From positions 1 to 29,502 of the forward strand of contig JBBSBE010000042.1 of the NCBI GenBank assembly GCA_038251625.1: a stretch of 29,502 nt of DNA, read 5' to 3'. The position numbers were made by a program, and so were the translations under genes. Positions within the stretch are counted from its first letter, which is position 1. Each line of letters begins with the position of its first letter. Positions 1-7,344 of the stretch are shown in pieces. The DNA is from JBBQXK01 sp038251625 (GTDB taxonomy: Bacteria > Pseudomonadota > Alphaproteobacteria > Rhodobacterales > Rhodobacteraceae). Under the pieces are notes generated by a model. It searched no databases, had not been told where the DNA came from, and saw only the letters and a program-made list of their open reading frames with translations.

Positions 1-549
1 GACCCGCAGACGGTCGATCTTTTCCCAAAGCTTGGTCATCCCGCGTGCGTAAAGCACCTGCAACTCGAACCGCCCCAGCTTTTCCAGCACCGCCCGGCCG
101 CGCAACTCCATCAGCACGGCCAGCGCGGGGATCTCCCACAGCATCACCTCGGGCCAGCGCCCCTCGAAGGTCAGCTCGTACTGCCCGTCGCGGCGTTCAA
201 GGTGATAGGGCGGCAGGCGCAGCCCCTCGAACCATTCCATGAAGTCCGACCGGAACATCTGGCGCTTGCCGTAAAAGGTGTTCCCGCGCAGCCAGGTGCT
301 TTCCCCCCGGCTGAGGCTGAGGCTTCGCACATGATCCAGTTGTTCGCGCAATTCGCCTTCGTCCACCAGTTCCGCCAGCCGGATGGACTTTGTGCGGTTG
401 ATCAGGCTGAAGGTCACGGTGGTGTCGGGCTTGTTGCGGAAAATAGACTGGCACATCAGAAGTTTGTAGAAGTCCGTATCGATCAGCGACCGCACGATCG
501 GGTCGATCTTCCAGCGATGGTTCCAGACGCGGGTTGCGATATCGGCCAT
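1..549 (-). CDS. pncB: Nicotinate phosphoribosyltransferase, N-terminal part (cut by window edge)
   Basis: Converts nicotinate, PRPP and ATP to nicotinate mononucleotide in the cytoplasmic NAD salvage (Preiss-Handler) pathway. The 183 visible codons start MADIATRVWNH and contain LIDTDFYKLLMCQ near residues 23-35, the conserved N-terminal block of the family, followed by a TVTFSLINR segment. The C-terminal part, with the phosphate-binding loops, lies outside the window, so the gene is incomplete because of the window edge and not visibly broken. The start ATG shares its A with the TAA stop of pncA (TAATG), and a GAGG lies about 7 bases upstream, so the two genes are translationally coupled. 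Recognition is firm from the N-terminal signature and from the pncA neighbour, which makes its substrate. Confidence 0.93.
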   Translation of the reverse strand, partial: MADIATRVWNHRWKIDPIVRSLIDTDFYKLLMCQSIFRNKPDTTVTFSLINRTKSIRLAELVDEGELREQLDHVRSLSLSRGESTWLRGNTFYGKRQMFRSDFMEWFEGLRLPPYHLERRDGQYELTFEGRWPEVMLWEIPALAVLMELRGRAVLEKLGRFELQVLYARGMTKLWEKIDRLRV

Positions 550-1154
550 TACGCGCGCCTCACGCCTGCGGCTGCCAGCTTCGCCCAGGCCTCGGCCAGC
601 GAGCCGTCAAGGTCGATGGCACGGCACGCCGTCTCGACCACCGTGACGCCAAACCCCAGCCGCGCGGCATCGAGCGCCGAATAACCGACGCAGAAATCGG
701 TGGCCAGACCACAAAGCGTAAGATCGGTGATCCCGCGCGTGCGCAGATAGCCCTCAAGCCCCGTGGGCGTGGTGTGGTCATTCTCGAAAAAGGCCGAATA
801 GCTGTCGATGGCGGGGCGAAACCCCTTGCGGATCACCATATCCGCACAGTCCACGGTCAGCCCCGGATGGAACGCCGCGCCGTCCGAACCCTGAACGCAA
901 TGCACCGGCCACAGCACCTGCGGGCCGTAAGGCATCTCCACCACCGAGAAAGGCGCCGCTCCAGCGTGGCTCACGGCAAAGCTCGAATGCCCCGCCGGAT
1001 GCCAGTCCTGCGTCAGAACGACAGCCCCGAATTCAACCATCAGCGCATTTGCCAGAGGGACCACGGCATCGCCTGCCGCCACGGCAAGATGTCCGCCAGG
1101 GCAGAAATCGTTCTGCACGTCGATCACGATCAGCGCTTCTGTGGCAGGTCGCAT
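549..1154 (-). CDS. pncA: Nicotinamidase
   Basis: Isochorismatase-fold hydrolase that deamidates nicotinamide to nicotinate and feeds pncB. With the start at 1154 the protein has 201 residues. The catalytic triad is readable: D12 in IVIDVQNDF, K110 in VIRKGF and C155 in DFCVGYSALDA. Metal ligands D50, H52 and H56 lie in TQDWHPAGH. A frame-open upstream ATG (1193) would add 13 residues, but the internal ATG has a strong GAGGAG about 8 bases before it and matches where homologues begin. The start codon lies in one arm of a 9-bp inverted repeat, with the Shine-Dalgarno in the loop (separate entry). The MACPF gene ends 49 bases upstream on the same strand, so read-through transcription is possible. 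Confidence 0.95.
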   Translation of the reverse strand: MRPATEALIVIDVQNDFCPGGHLAVAAGDAVVPLANALMVEFGAVVLTQDWHPAGHSSFAVSHAGAAPFSVVEMPYGPQVLWPVHCVQGSDGAAFHPGLTVDCADMVIRKGFRPAIDSYSAFFENDHTTPTGLEGYLRTRGITDLTLCGLATDFCVGYSALDAARLGFGVTVVETACRAIDLDGSLAEAWAKLAAAGVRRA

Positions 1155-1180
1155 GGGCAGGCTCCTCGGTTCTGCCCATG
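1152..1180 (-). promoter_or_regulatory. Hairpin enclosing the pncA start codon
   Basis: A perfect 9-bp inverted repeat (CATGGGCAG at 1152-1160, CTGCCCATG at 1172-1180) has an 11-base loop. In the minus-strand mRNA the pncA AUG is in the 3' arm and the GAGGAG Shine-Dalgarno is in the loop. Such a fold could limit initiation. A DNA operator is an alternative reading. The symmetry is seen directly; a regulatory role is inferred. Confidence 0.5.
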
Positions 1181-1203
1181 GGTAAGGTTGCACCGGCCAG
1201 GGG

Positions 1204-2871
1204 TCAATGGCCCGGCTCTCCGGCCTGCATGTCCTCGGCGGCCTCCGTCGCTGCCGTCCGCAACTGCCGCGACTGCGCGCGCAACGTCAGCGGCGAGGCG
1301 CGCGGCGGTTCGGACCAGCCAGCATCGCGCAGCTTGCCCATGTTCGCCATCCGCGACCGATCCCGCGCCAGATCCTTCGTGGCGTCGTTCAGCGGCCATA
1401 GCCCGACAAGCCCGTCCTCGGCGCCCGTCATCCGCTGAAACATGCCCGCCTGCACTTCGGCCACCGACCGCGCGACGTTCCAGACGCGCACCTCCTCGAT
1501 GAACCCCTGAAAGTTGTGGCTGATGGTGGGCCTTGCGCCGATCCAAAGCTTGTTGGCCGACGCCCGCAGTGCCCCTTCGCGCTTGAAGCGTTTCGGCGAC
1601 TGGCCGTTCACCGTGGCAGTGATCTGCCCGTCGCTGGAATTGAAGCTGATCGCGACATGCGTCCAAACATCCTGTGGCGCTAGCAGCCCGGTCGGAACCC
1701 ATGCCCAGCTTGGCTTTCCCGCATAGGCAAGGGCAAAGCGGATCATGCCCCCCGGCTGGCGGTCGATCTCGTAGGCATGGTCCTTGTTCAGGATGATCCC
1801 GCCATTCCCGGCATCCCCGGGCCCCGTCGGGTAGATCCAGGCCTCGAAACAGGCATCCGTCTTCAGGTCCAGCCCCTTGGTCGATTGCACATCGACATAA
1901 GACGTCTTTCCCGAAAGGCTCAGCGCATAGGTGCTGTTGCGATAGCAGTAATCCTCGAAAGCGGCCTCTGCCGCCGCCTGCAACGCCTTGTCTTCAAACA
2001 ACTTCCAGATCTCTCGCAGCGTATAGCCGCGATTGGCGGGATTTTTCCGGATCGTCTCGGTCCAGGCGACATAGGCGGCGGGATCGTTCTCCATCTGCCC
2101 GACCTTGGTGGTATCGCCGCCGCTCAGCCGGATCTGCTTTTCGCTGTTTTCCTGATAGGCCTTGCTCTGCTTCGAACGCTCCGCCGACCCACCGCCCTTG
2201 AACGTGGCACCATATTCGATCTCAAGCTGGGCCTTGATGGTGGAAGAGGTCATCTTCGATGATTTCCGCACGATCGCGGTGACACGGCAGAAGCCGCCTA
2301 CGCGGCATCCCGAAATGTAATGCGTGCCGTAGGTTGCAAAGAAATCGTCCCAGGCCTCGCGCTCGCCCGCGCTGGTGCTGGCGCGTGGCAGCGCCTTCAT
2401 CGCGGCTTTCATGCCGGGTTCCAGCGGTGCCACCACCTCGACCAGGTCGCGCGCCAGCGACAGGGTCCATAGCGTGATCTCCGATGTGCCGGACGCAAAG
2501 CTGTAGCTCTGGGTGCCTTCACTGCGCGCGGCATAGCTGGCGTTCACTTCGGCCCGGAAAAGACCAAAGCCGCCAGAGGCGTGCGCTTCGGCGGCCAGAC
2601 TGTCTTCGACGTCGCTCTGGCGCTGGAACACGGCACTGCGGAAGGCGCCCGTCGATCCCGCCGGATCGATCATCACGCCCTTGGGCACGGAATAGGTGTC
2701 GTTGGCCTGTGATTTGTAGGTGCCCGCCCGGGATGCATCGCTGTAGGGTGCAGCGTCGCCGGTATAGTCGAACGTGAACAGCCTGCGCTTGGTGGCTTCG
2801 ATGGCGGTGTCAAAGGGATTGAAGCCGCAGCCAAGCGCGTTCACGCCAGGCAAGATATCATGTGTCGGCAT
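1204..2871 (-). CDS. MACPF/perforin-domain protein with C-terminal LamG-like domain
   Basis: A putative pore-forming protein of 555 residues. Residues about 20-310 form a MACPF domain: the family signature appears as FFATYGTHYISG (YGTHY at 181-185) followed by GCRVGG (188-193). A Gly/Ala-rich stretch at about 95-130 and a Ser/Lys-rich stretch at about 195-250 lie where the two membrane-inserting helical clusters (TMH1 and TMH2) sit in known MACPF proteins. Residues about 315-500 form a concanavalin/LamG jellyroll (FEAWIYP, WTHVAISF, GFIEEVRVWNVAR, GLVGLWPL), a likely glycan- or surface-binding module. There is no signal peptide or membrane anchor. The start at 2871 is set by GGAGG 7 bases upstream; the frame stays open far upstream, but only as the antisense of trhO. 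Domain identity is confident. Target and export route are unknown, and toxin, predation-defence or interbacterial roles are only inference. Confidence 0.85.
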   Translation of the reverse strand: MPTHDILPGVNALGCGFNPFDTAIEATKRRLFTFDYTGDAAPYSDASRAGTYKSQANDTYSVPKGVMIDPAGSTGAFRSAVFQRQSDVEDSLAAEAHASGGFGLFRAEVNASYAARSEGTQSYSFASGTSEITLWTLSLARDLVEVVAPLEPGMKAAMKALPRASTSAGEREAWDDFFATYGTHYISGCRVGGFCRVTAIVRKSSKMTSSTIKAQLEIEYGATFKGGGSAERSKQSKAYQENSEKQIRLSGGDTTKVGQMENDPAAYVAWTETIRKNPANRGYTLREIWKLFEDKALQAAAEAAFEDYCYRNSTYALSLSGKTSYVDVQSTKGLDLKTDACFEAWIYPTGPGDAGNGGIILNKDHAYEIDRQPGGMIRFALAYAGKPSWAWVPTGLLAPQDVWTHVAISFNSSDGQITATVNGQSPKRFKREGALRASANKLWIGARPTISHNFQGFIEEVRVWNVARSVAEVQAGMFQRMTGAEDGLVGLWPLNDATKDLARDRSRMANMGKLRDAGWSEPPRASPLTLRAQSRQLRTAATEAAEDMQAGEPGH

Positions 2872-3036
2872 TGCCGGTCCTCCATCTGCGTTGGATGTCG
2901 ATTGCGCTCGGGGCGCCGCTGCAGGGTAACAGCTCTGCCGCCGCGTCCTGCACGGCCCGGCGCTTTTTGACGGGAATTGACGGTACCGCCACCTGTCGGC
3001 TTGTCGTTCAGCCCGCTGCGAGCGTAAGACCGCCGC
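2872..3036. promoter_or_regulatory. Divergent intergenic region between the MACPF gene and trhO
   Basis: 165 bases must carry the promoters of both genes. On the plus strand two TTGACG hexamers occur (2967-2972 and 2977-2982) and could act as -35 elements for trhO, but no good -10 lies at the right distance. The minus-strand GGAGG for the MACPF gene is at about 2879-2883. No clear operator is seen. Confidence 0.35.
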
Positions 3037-3939
3037 ATGTTCACCGTCGCCGCCTTCTATCGCTTCACCCGGATCGAGGACCCCGCCGCGCTGCGCCCGG
3101 CCTTGCGCGCCATGGCGGAAGGGCAGGGCGTGCGTGGCAGCATCCTTCTGGCGCCCGAGGGGATCAACGGCACCATCGCCGCCCCTGCCGCCGGTATCGA
3201 CGCCATGCTCGCGCATCTGCGCACCCTGCCCGGATGCGCCGATCTGGACGCCAAGCTTTCCCTTGCGCCCACGATGCCCTTCGGGCGGCTGAAGCTGCGT
3301 CTCAAGCGCGAGATCGTCACCCTTGGCCGCCCCGAAGCCGATCCTGCCCGTGCGGTCGGCACCTATGTGCCGCCCGCCGCGTGGAACGCGCTTGTGTCCG
3401 ACCCCGGGACGGTCCTCATCGACGCGCGCAACGCCTACGAAGTGGCCATCGGCACCTTCCCCGGCGCGCTCGACCCCGGAACCGAAGCCTTCGGCGACTT
3501 CCCCGCGTGGTGGGCGGCGACCCGTGACAGCCTGAAAGGCAAACGCATCGCCATGTTCTGCACGGGCGGCATCCGCTGCGAAAAGGCCACGGCACTGTTG
3601 CGGTCCGAGGGGGTGGAGGATGTCTTCCACCTTCAAGGCGGCATCCTGAAATACCTGGAAGAGGTGCCCGCCAGCGAAAACCTGTGGCAGGGCGAATGCT
3701 TCGTCTTTGATGGGCGCGTGTCGGTCGGCCCGGGCCTTGTGCCGGGCGACGCCACAACCTGCGCCGCCTGCCGTCGCGCCCTGACGGCAGAGGATCGCGC
3801 ACACACCCTGTACGAAGAAGGTGCTGCCTGCGCCGCCTGCATCGACGAACACACCGAAGCAGACCGCACCCGCTTTCGCGAACGGCATCGCCAGATCGGC
3901 CTTGCCGCTGCGCGCGGACAGCGCCACCTCGGCGGTTGA
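3037..3939 (+). CDS. trhO: tRNA uridine(34) hydroxylase, rhodanese-like
   Basis: Oxygen-dependent enzyme of the TrhO/YceA family that forms 5-hydroxyuridine at the wobble position of tRNA, the first step towards cmo5U/mcmo5U. At 300 residues it has normal length for the alphaproteobacterial form. An N-terminal acylphosphatase-like domain (about 1-95, with LAPEGINGTI) is followed by a rhodanese domain (about 120-215) whose active-site loop is FCTGGIRCEK with catalytic C175. A C-terminal extension has two CxxC pairs (C242/C245 and C265/C268) that could bind a metal. The ribosome binding site is weak. The gene is divergent from the MACPF gene and convergent with the ABC ATPase gene, so it is probably transcribed alone. 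Confidence 0.93.
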   Translation: MFTVAAFYRFTRIEDPAALRPALRAMAEGQGVRGSILLAPEGINGTIAAPAAGIDAMLAHLRTLPGCADLDAKLSLAPTMPFGRLKLRLKREIVTLGRPEADPARAVGTYVPPAAWNALVSDPGTVLIDARNAYEVAIGTFPGALDPGTEAFGDFPAWWAATRDSLKGKRIAMFCTGGIRCEKATALLRSEGVEDVFHLQGGILKYLEEVPASENLWQGECFVFDGRVSVGPGLVPGDATTCAACRRALTAEDRAHTLYEEGAACAACIDEHTEADRTRFRERHRQIGLAAARGQRHLGG

Positions 3940-3972
3940 TGCCACGAGGGGCAACCAATCCTGCCCCCCTTG

Positions 3973-4010
3973 GCTTCTTCTCTGCCCAAATATCCCCGCC
4001 GGAGGCTCCC
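3973..4010 (+). repeat. Dispersed 38-bp gene-end repeat, copy 1
   Basis: A 38-base element starting GCTTCTTCTCTG, with the core AAATATCCCCGCCGG and ending AGGCTCCC, lies 33 bases after the trhO stop in the convergent gap. It differs from copy 2 (11253-11290) at one base. Related AAATATCCCCGCCGGAGGC-type sequences are, as I recall, frequent at gene ends in Rhodobacteraceae, so this is probably a genome-wide small repeat. It holds short self-complementary parts (GGAG-GCTCC) but no T-tract terminator. Confidence 0.7.
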
Positions 4011-4045
4011 CCGTTGAAGCCCGCTATCCGGCAGACGGCAACGGC

Positions 4046-5101
4046 CTAGCGCAGCCGCTTGCCCGCAGCATCGGCGGCAAAGAACAGCGCGTCAGACGGG
4101 TCGAACCTCACGCCTACCCGGTCGCCCGCGCGGATCTTCGGGTCGTCCCTGCTTTCGATCACCAGCTTTTCGCCCGTCGACGCGCTGAGGTGGATAAAGC
4201 TTTGCCCGCCCAGCGCTTCGGTCATCTCAACCCGGTGGCTTTCCCCCGGCACCAGTGACAGCGCCTGCGGGCGCAAACCCAGCACCACCTCTGTGCCGGT
4301 CAGGCCCACCCCGGTTGCCACATCGGCCGCCAGCCCCTCGGCCCGCACATGGCCCGGCGCTGTTACCTGCGCGGCCACGAAATTCATCGCAGGGCTGCCG
4401 ATGAACCCCGCCACGAAGCGGTTGTCGGGATTGTGGTACAGGTCGAGCGGCGCCCCCACCTGCTCAACCCGCCCCGACCGCAGAACCACGATCTTGTCGG
4501 CCAGCGTCATCGCTTCAACCTGATCGTGCGTCACATAGATCATCGTGGCACCGATTTCCTTGTGCAAACGCGCAATCTCGACCCGCATCTCCACCCGCAA
4601 CTCGGCATCGAGGTTGGAAAGCGGCTCGTCGAACAAGAACACCTCCGGCCCCCGCACGATGGCGCGGCCGATGGCCACCCGCTGCCGCTGCCCGCCAGAC
4701 AGCGCCTTCGGCTTGCGCGCCAGCAGGGGCTCCAGCTTCAGGATGCGCGCGGCCTCGGCAACCTTCGTCTCGATCTCGGCCTTGGGATGCCCGGTCATCT
4801 TGAGCCCGAAGCCCATGTTCTCGGCCACGCTCATGTGGGGGTAAAGCGCATAGGTCTGGAACACCATCGCCACCCCGCGTTCGCTGGGGTCGGCCTTCGT
4901 CACATCGCGCTGGCCGATGCGAATCGCCCCCTCGCTGGTTTCCTCCAGCCCCGCGACCATGCGCAAAAGCGTGGATTTCCCGCAGCCCGAGGGGCCGACG
5001 AAGACGCAGAACTCGCCATCATCCACCACCAGATCCACCCCGTGGATCACCGTCGCCTCGCCAAAGCGTTTGACAACGCGGTTCAGCGTTACCCCTGTCA
5101 T
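4046..5101 (-). CDS. Sugar ABC transporter ATP-binding protein (MalK/UgpC type)
   Basis: Cytoplasmic ATPase that energises the divergently encoded galactoside permeases. The 351 residues show Walker A GPSGCGKST (36-44), the Q-loop at Q82, signature LSGGQ (134-138), Walker B VFLFDEP with D158/E159, and the switch H192 in YVTHDQ. A C-terminal TOBE/OB-fold extension of about 115 residues is typical of CUT1 importers, where it can serve regulation. The start overlaps the iclR stop as ATGA, so the ATPase is translationally coupled to the regulator, while the binding protein and permeases sit on the other strand. Substrate is inferred from context. UgpC-like ATPases can serve several importers, so sharing is possible. 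Confidence 0.93.
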   Translation of the reverse strand: MTGVTLNRVVKRFGEATVIHGVDLVVDDGEFCVFVGPSGCGKSTLLRMVAGLEETSEGAIRIGQRDVTKADPSERGVAMVFQTYALYPHMSVAENMGFGLKMTGHPKAEIETKVAEAARILKLEPLLARKPKALSGGQRQRVAIGRAIVRGPEVFLFDEPLSNLDAELRVEMRVEIARLHKEIGATMIYVTHDQVEAMTLADKIVVLRSGRVEQVGAPLDLYHNPDNRFVAGFIGSPAMNFVAAQVTAPGHVRAEGLAADVATGVGLTGTEVVLGLRPQALSLVPGESHRVEMTEALGGQSFIHLSASTGEKLVIESRDDPKIRAGDRVGVRFDPSDALFFAADAAGKRLR

Positions 5102-5919
5102 GCCCGTCCTCCCTCCAAATCCCCTTCCGGAAAGCGCCAGCTTTCCGCCTCAGCCGCGATCCTTGCTGCGGTCTCCCTGATCTCGGGGGCAAGCTCTGCC
5201 AGCCCCAAAAGCCCCGTCCGTGCCGTGGTGGATGTCACCGACAGCGCCCCCAGCACCCGCCCGCCGCCGGATAGAATAGGCACGGCCACGCAGATGATGC
5301 CCGCCTCGTGTTCCTCGCGATCAAAGGCATATCCGCGCGCCCGGATCGCGGCCAACTCGGCGCAGAGCGCATCACGGGTGGTCAGCGTTTCCGGGGTGAA
5401 GCGGTGGAACGATTGCCGCGCCATCGCGTCCCTCAGCGAAGCGTCGGGCAGATGCGCCAGCATCGCCTTGCCCACCCCTGTGCAATAGGCGGGCCCCACC
5501 TTGCCTGCGCTGCTGAACATCTCCACGGGCCGCGCGGCGTTGCGCTTGTCGACGTAAAGCACCTGCCCCTGATCAAGCTGTGCCAGATGGATCGTTTCGC
5601 CCAAACGCGCTGACAGCGCATCAAGATGCGGCCGCGCCAGCGGCGCCAGCGACGATTGCGCCCAGGCCGCATGCGCCAGCCGCACCAGCCGCAGACCCAG
5701 TGAATAGGTCCCCATGCCGGGGTCGTAGGCCAGCATCCCCTGATGCACCAGCACCTGCAAGAAACGGTACAGCGTGGCCTTGGGATAAGGGCTGTCCACC
5801 AGCATTTCGGCAAAGCGCAGCGGGCGCCCCGCGCGGGCCACCATGTCCAGCACGTCAAGCGCCTTGCCCACCGTGCCGTCGCCCGCCGCAGTTGCTTCTG
5901 GTGCCGTCTGCGCGCCCAT
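5098..5919 (-). CDS. IclR-family transcriptional regulator
   Basis: A 273-residue DNA-binding regulator. An N-terminal winged helix-turn-helix (about residues 13-80, with YPKATLYRFLQVLVHQGML) is followed by an IclR effector-binding domain containing GxxxPAYCTGVGKAMLA and a C-terminal ICVAVPIL segment. The start at 5919 is chosen for a GGAGGG about 5 bases upstream and because the 18 extra residues of the longer open frame look non-conserved. It is divergent from the sugar-binding protein gene and overlaps the ATPase gene, so it very probably controls this galactoside locus and itself. Effector unknown; galactose or a pathway intermediate would fit. Repressor or activator cannot be told from the sequence. 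Confidence 0.9.
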   Translation of the reverse strand: MGAQTAPEATAAGDGTVGKALDVLDMVARAGRPLRFAEMLVDSPYPKATLYRFLQVLVHQGMLAYDPGMGTYSLGLRLVRLAHAAWAQSSLAPLARPHLDALSARLGETIHLAQLDQGQVLYVDKRNAARPVEMFSSAGKVGPAYCTGVGKAMLAHLPDASLRDAMARQSFHRFTPETLTTRDALCAELAAIRARGYAFDREEHEAGIICVAVPILSGGGRVLGALSVTSTTARTGLLGLAELAPEIRETAARIAAEAESWRFPEGDLEGGRA

Positions 5920-5965
5920 GATCCCTCCATCCCCGGTTGACAGGCTAGCCGAAGGCGGGCATGAT

Positions 5966-6000
5966 TTCAACATTCAAGACTAAGTTTCAAATAATGGAAC
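5966..6000 (+). promoter_or_regulatory. Candidate promoter and IclR operator of the galactoside operon
   Basis: An AT-rich island lies in the 96-base divergent gap. An imperfect inverted repeat GTTTCAAATAATGGAAC (5984-6000; GTTTCA against TGGAAC, one mismatch, 5-base spacer) has the size of IclR-family operators. A possible promoter is TTCAAC (5966-5971) and AATAAT (5990-5995) with an 18-base spacer, so the repeat would cover the -10. The element class is inferred. Confidence 0.45.
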
Positions 6001-6015
6001 CAAAGGGAGGAAACC

Positions 6016-7248
6016 ATGGTCCATAAGAAAGCGGGCGCCCTTGCGCTCGTGGCGGCGCTCGCGCTGTCCACATCCGCCTTCGCGCAGCAGCGCGTCCTGA
6101 AATACAACGCCGACTTCGACCCGATCCCGCTGGCCGCATTCGAAGCGCTTATCGCCGATTTCGAGGCCGCGAACCCCGATGTCGACGTGCAGCTCAACAA
6201 CTTCGACCATGAAGGCTACAAGACCGCGATCCGCAACTTCCTGTCCGCAGATTCGCCCGATCTTGCCAACTGGTACGCCGGCAACCGCATGGCGCCCTTC
6301 GTCAACGCGGGCCAGTTCCAGGACGTGTCGGACGTGTGGGAGGCGAACGGCCTCAGCGATAGCCTCGCCTCCGCCAAGGCGTCGATGACCATCGACGGCA
6401 AGCAGTGGGGCGTGCCCTACACCTATTACCAGTGGGGCATCTACTTCAACCGCGACGCCTACAAGGCCGCCGGCGTGGAAGTGCCCACCACCTGGGCCGA
6501 ATTCGTGTCCAACTGCGAAAAGTTCTCGGCCGTGGGCATCGACTGCCTGACCACCGGCACCAAGGCGCTGTGGCCCGGGGCAGGCATCTTCGACTACATG
6601 AACCTGCGCACCAACGGCTACGATTTCCACATGGATCTGGCCAACGGCAAGGTGGAATGGACCGATCCGCGCGTCCGCGCCACCTTTACGGAATGGGCGA
6701 AGATCCAGCCCTACATCACCAAGAACCACGCCGCGATCGACTGGCAGGATGCCGCTGCCCTTCTGGTGCAGGGCAAGGCCGCCAACTACGTGATGGGCAA
6801 CTTCGCCGTCGGCGTCTTCAAGGAAGGCGGGATGACGAACGACAATCTCGGCTTCATGCAGTTCCCCGAAATCACCGCCGGGGTGCCGCGCGCCGAAGAA
6901 GCGCCGACCGATACGATCCACATCCCGGCTGGTGCGCAGAATGTCGATGACGCCAAGAAGTTCCTGGCCTTCGTCGCCTCTGCCGATGTGCAGACCAAGC
7001 TGAACGCCGCCCTCGGCCAGCTTCCCACCAACTCGGGCTCGACCGTGCCGCAGGACGATCCGTTCCTCGTCGCGGGCTTCGAGACGCTGTCGACCGCCAC
7101 GGCGCTTGCGCAGTTCTTCGACCGCGACGCCCCGGCCGAAATGGCCAAGGTCGGCATGGAAGGCTTTCAGGAGTTCATGGTGAACCCCGACCGCCTCGAT
7201 GCGATCCTCGACCGGCTCGAAAAGGCCCGTCAGCGCATCTACAAGTAA
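6016..7248 (+). CDS. Sugar ABC transporter substrate-binding protein
   Basis: Periplasmic family 1 solute-binding protein of 410 residues, the receptor of a CUT1 carbohydrate importer. A classic signal peptide (MVHKK, hydrophobic core, cleavage after AFA at about residue 23) leads into the mature QQRVLKYNADFDP. The fold is supported by the NWYAGNRMAPF, WGVPYTYYQWGIYFNRDAYKAAG and GKAANYVMGNFAVG segments that are typical of the family. GGAGG stands 5 bases before the ATG. It is the first gene of the plus-strand operon, and the alpha- and beta-galactosidases downstream suggest that it binds galactosides such as melibiose, raffinose or lactose. Exact ligand is not readable from sequence. Confidence 0.93.
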   Translation: MVHKKAGALALVAALALSTSAFAQQRVLKYNADFDPIPLAAFEALIADFEAANPDVDVQLNNFDHEGYKTAIRNFLSADSPDLANWYAGNRMAPFVNAGQFQDVSDVWEANGLSDSLASAKASMTIDGKQWGVPYTYYQWGIYFNRDAYKAAGVEVPTTWAEFVSNCEKFSAVGIDCLTTGTKALWPGAGIFDYMNLRTNGYDFHMDLANGKVEWTDPRVRATFTEWAKIQPYITKNHAAIDWQDAAALLVQGKAANYVMGNFAVGVFKEGGMTNDNLGFMQFPEITAGVPRAEEAPTDTIHIPAGAQNVDDAKKFLAFVASADVQTKLNAALGQLPTNSGSTVPQDDPFLVAGFETLSTATALAQFFDRDAPAEMAKVGMEGFQEFMVNPDRLDAILDRLEKARQRIYK

Positions 7249-7257
7249 GCCTCCCGC

Positions 7258-7320
7258 AGGGCGCCGGGGGTCATTCCCCGGCGCCCTGAACACCTCTTCC
7301 GGGGTGCTTGCCCCCGGAAG
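7258..7320 (+). promoter_or_regulatory. Two tandem hairpins between binding protein and permease genes
   Basis: The first hairpin has a perfect 12-bp stem (7258-7269 with 7276-7287, AGGGCGCCGGGG half) and a 6-base loop. The second has a 9-bp stem (7296-7304 with 7312-7320, CTTCCGGGG half) and a 7-base loop. Neither is followed by a T-run. Stable structures at this position in binding-protein operons, as between malE and malF, protect the upstream mRNA or attenuate the downstream genes. That role is inferred here. Confidence 0.7.
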
Positions 7321-7344
7321 CTTCTTGTCGCCTCGGGGGTGCCG

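Noticed and set aside
2967..2982. GGAATTGACGG, resembling a conserved 16S rRNA segment
   Set aside because: The match is only about 11 bases, with no rRNA-like sequence on either side; chance.
2872..3954. Long N-terminal extension of the MACPF frame (open to 3954)
   Set aside because: It is the antisense of trhO, has no domain, and a strong GGAGG stands before the internal ATG at 2871.
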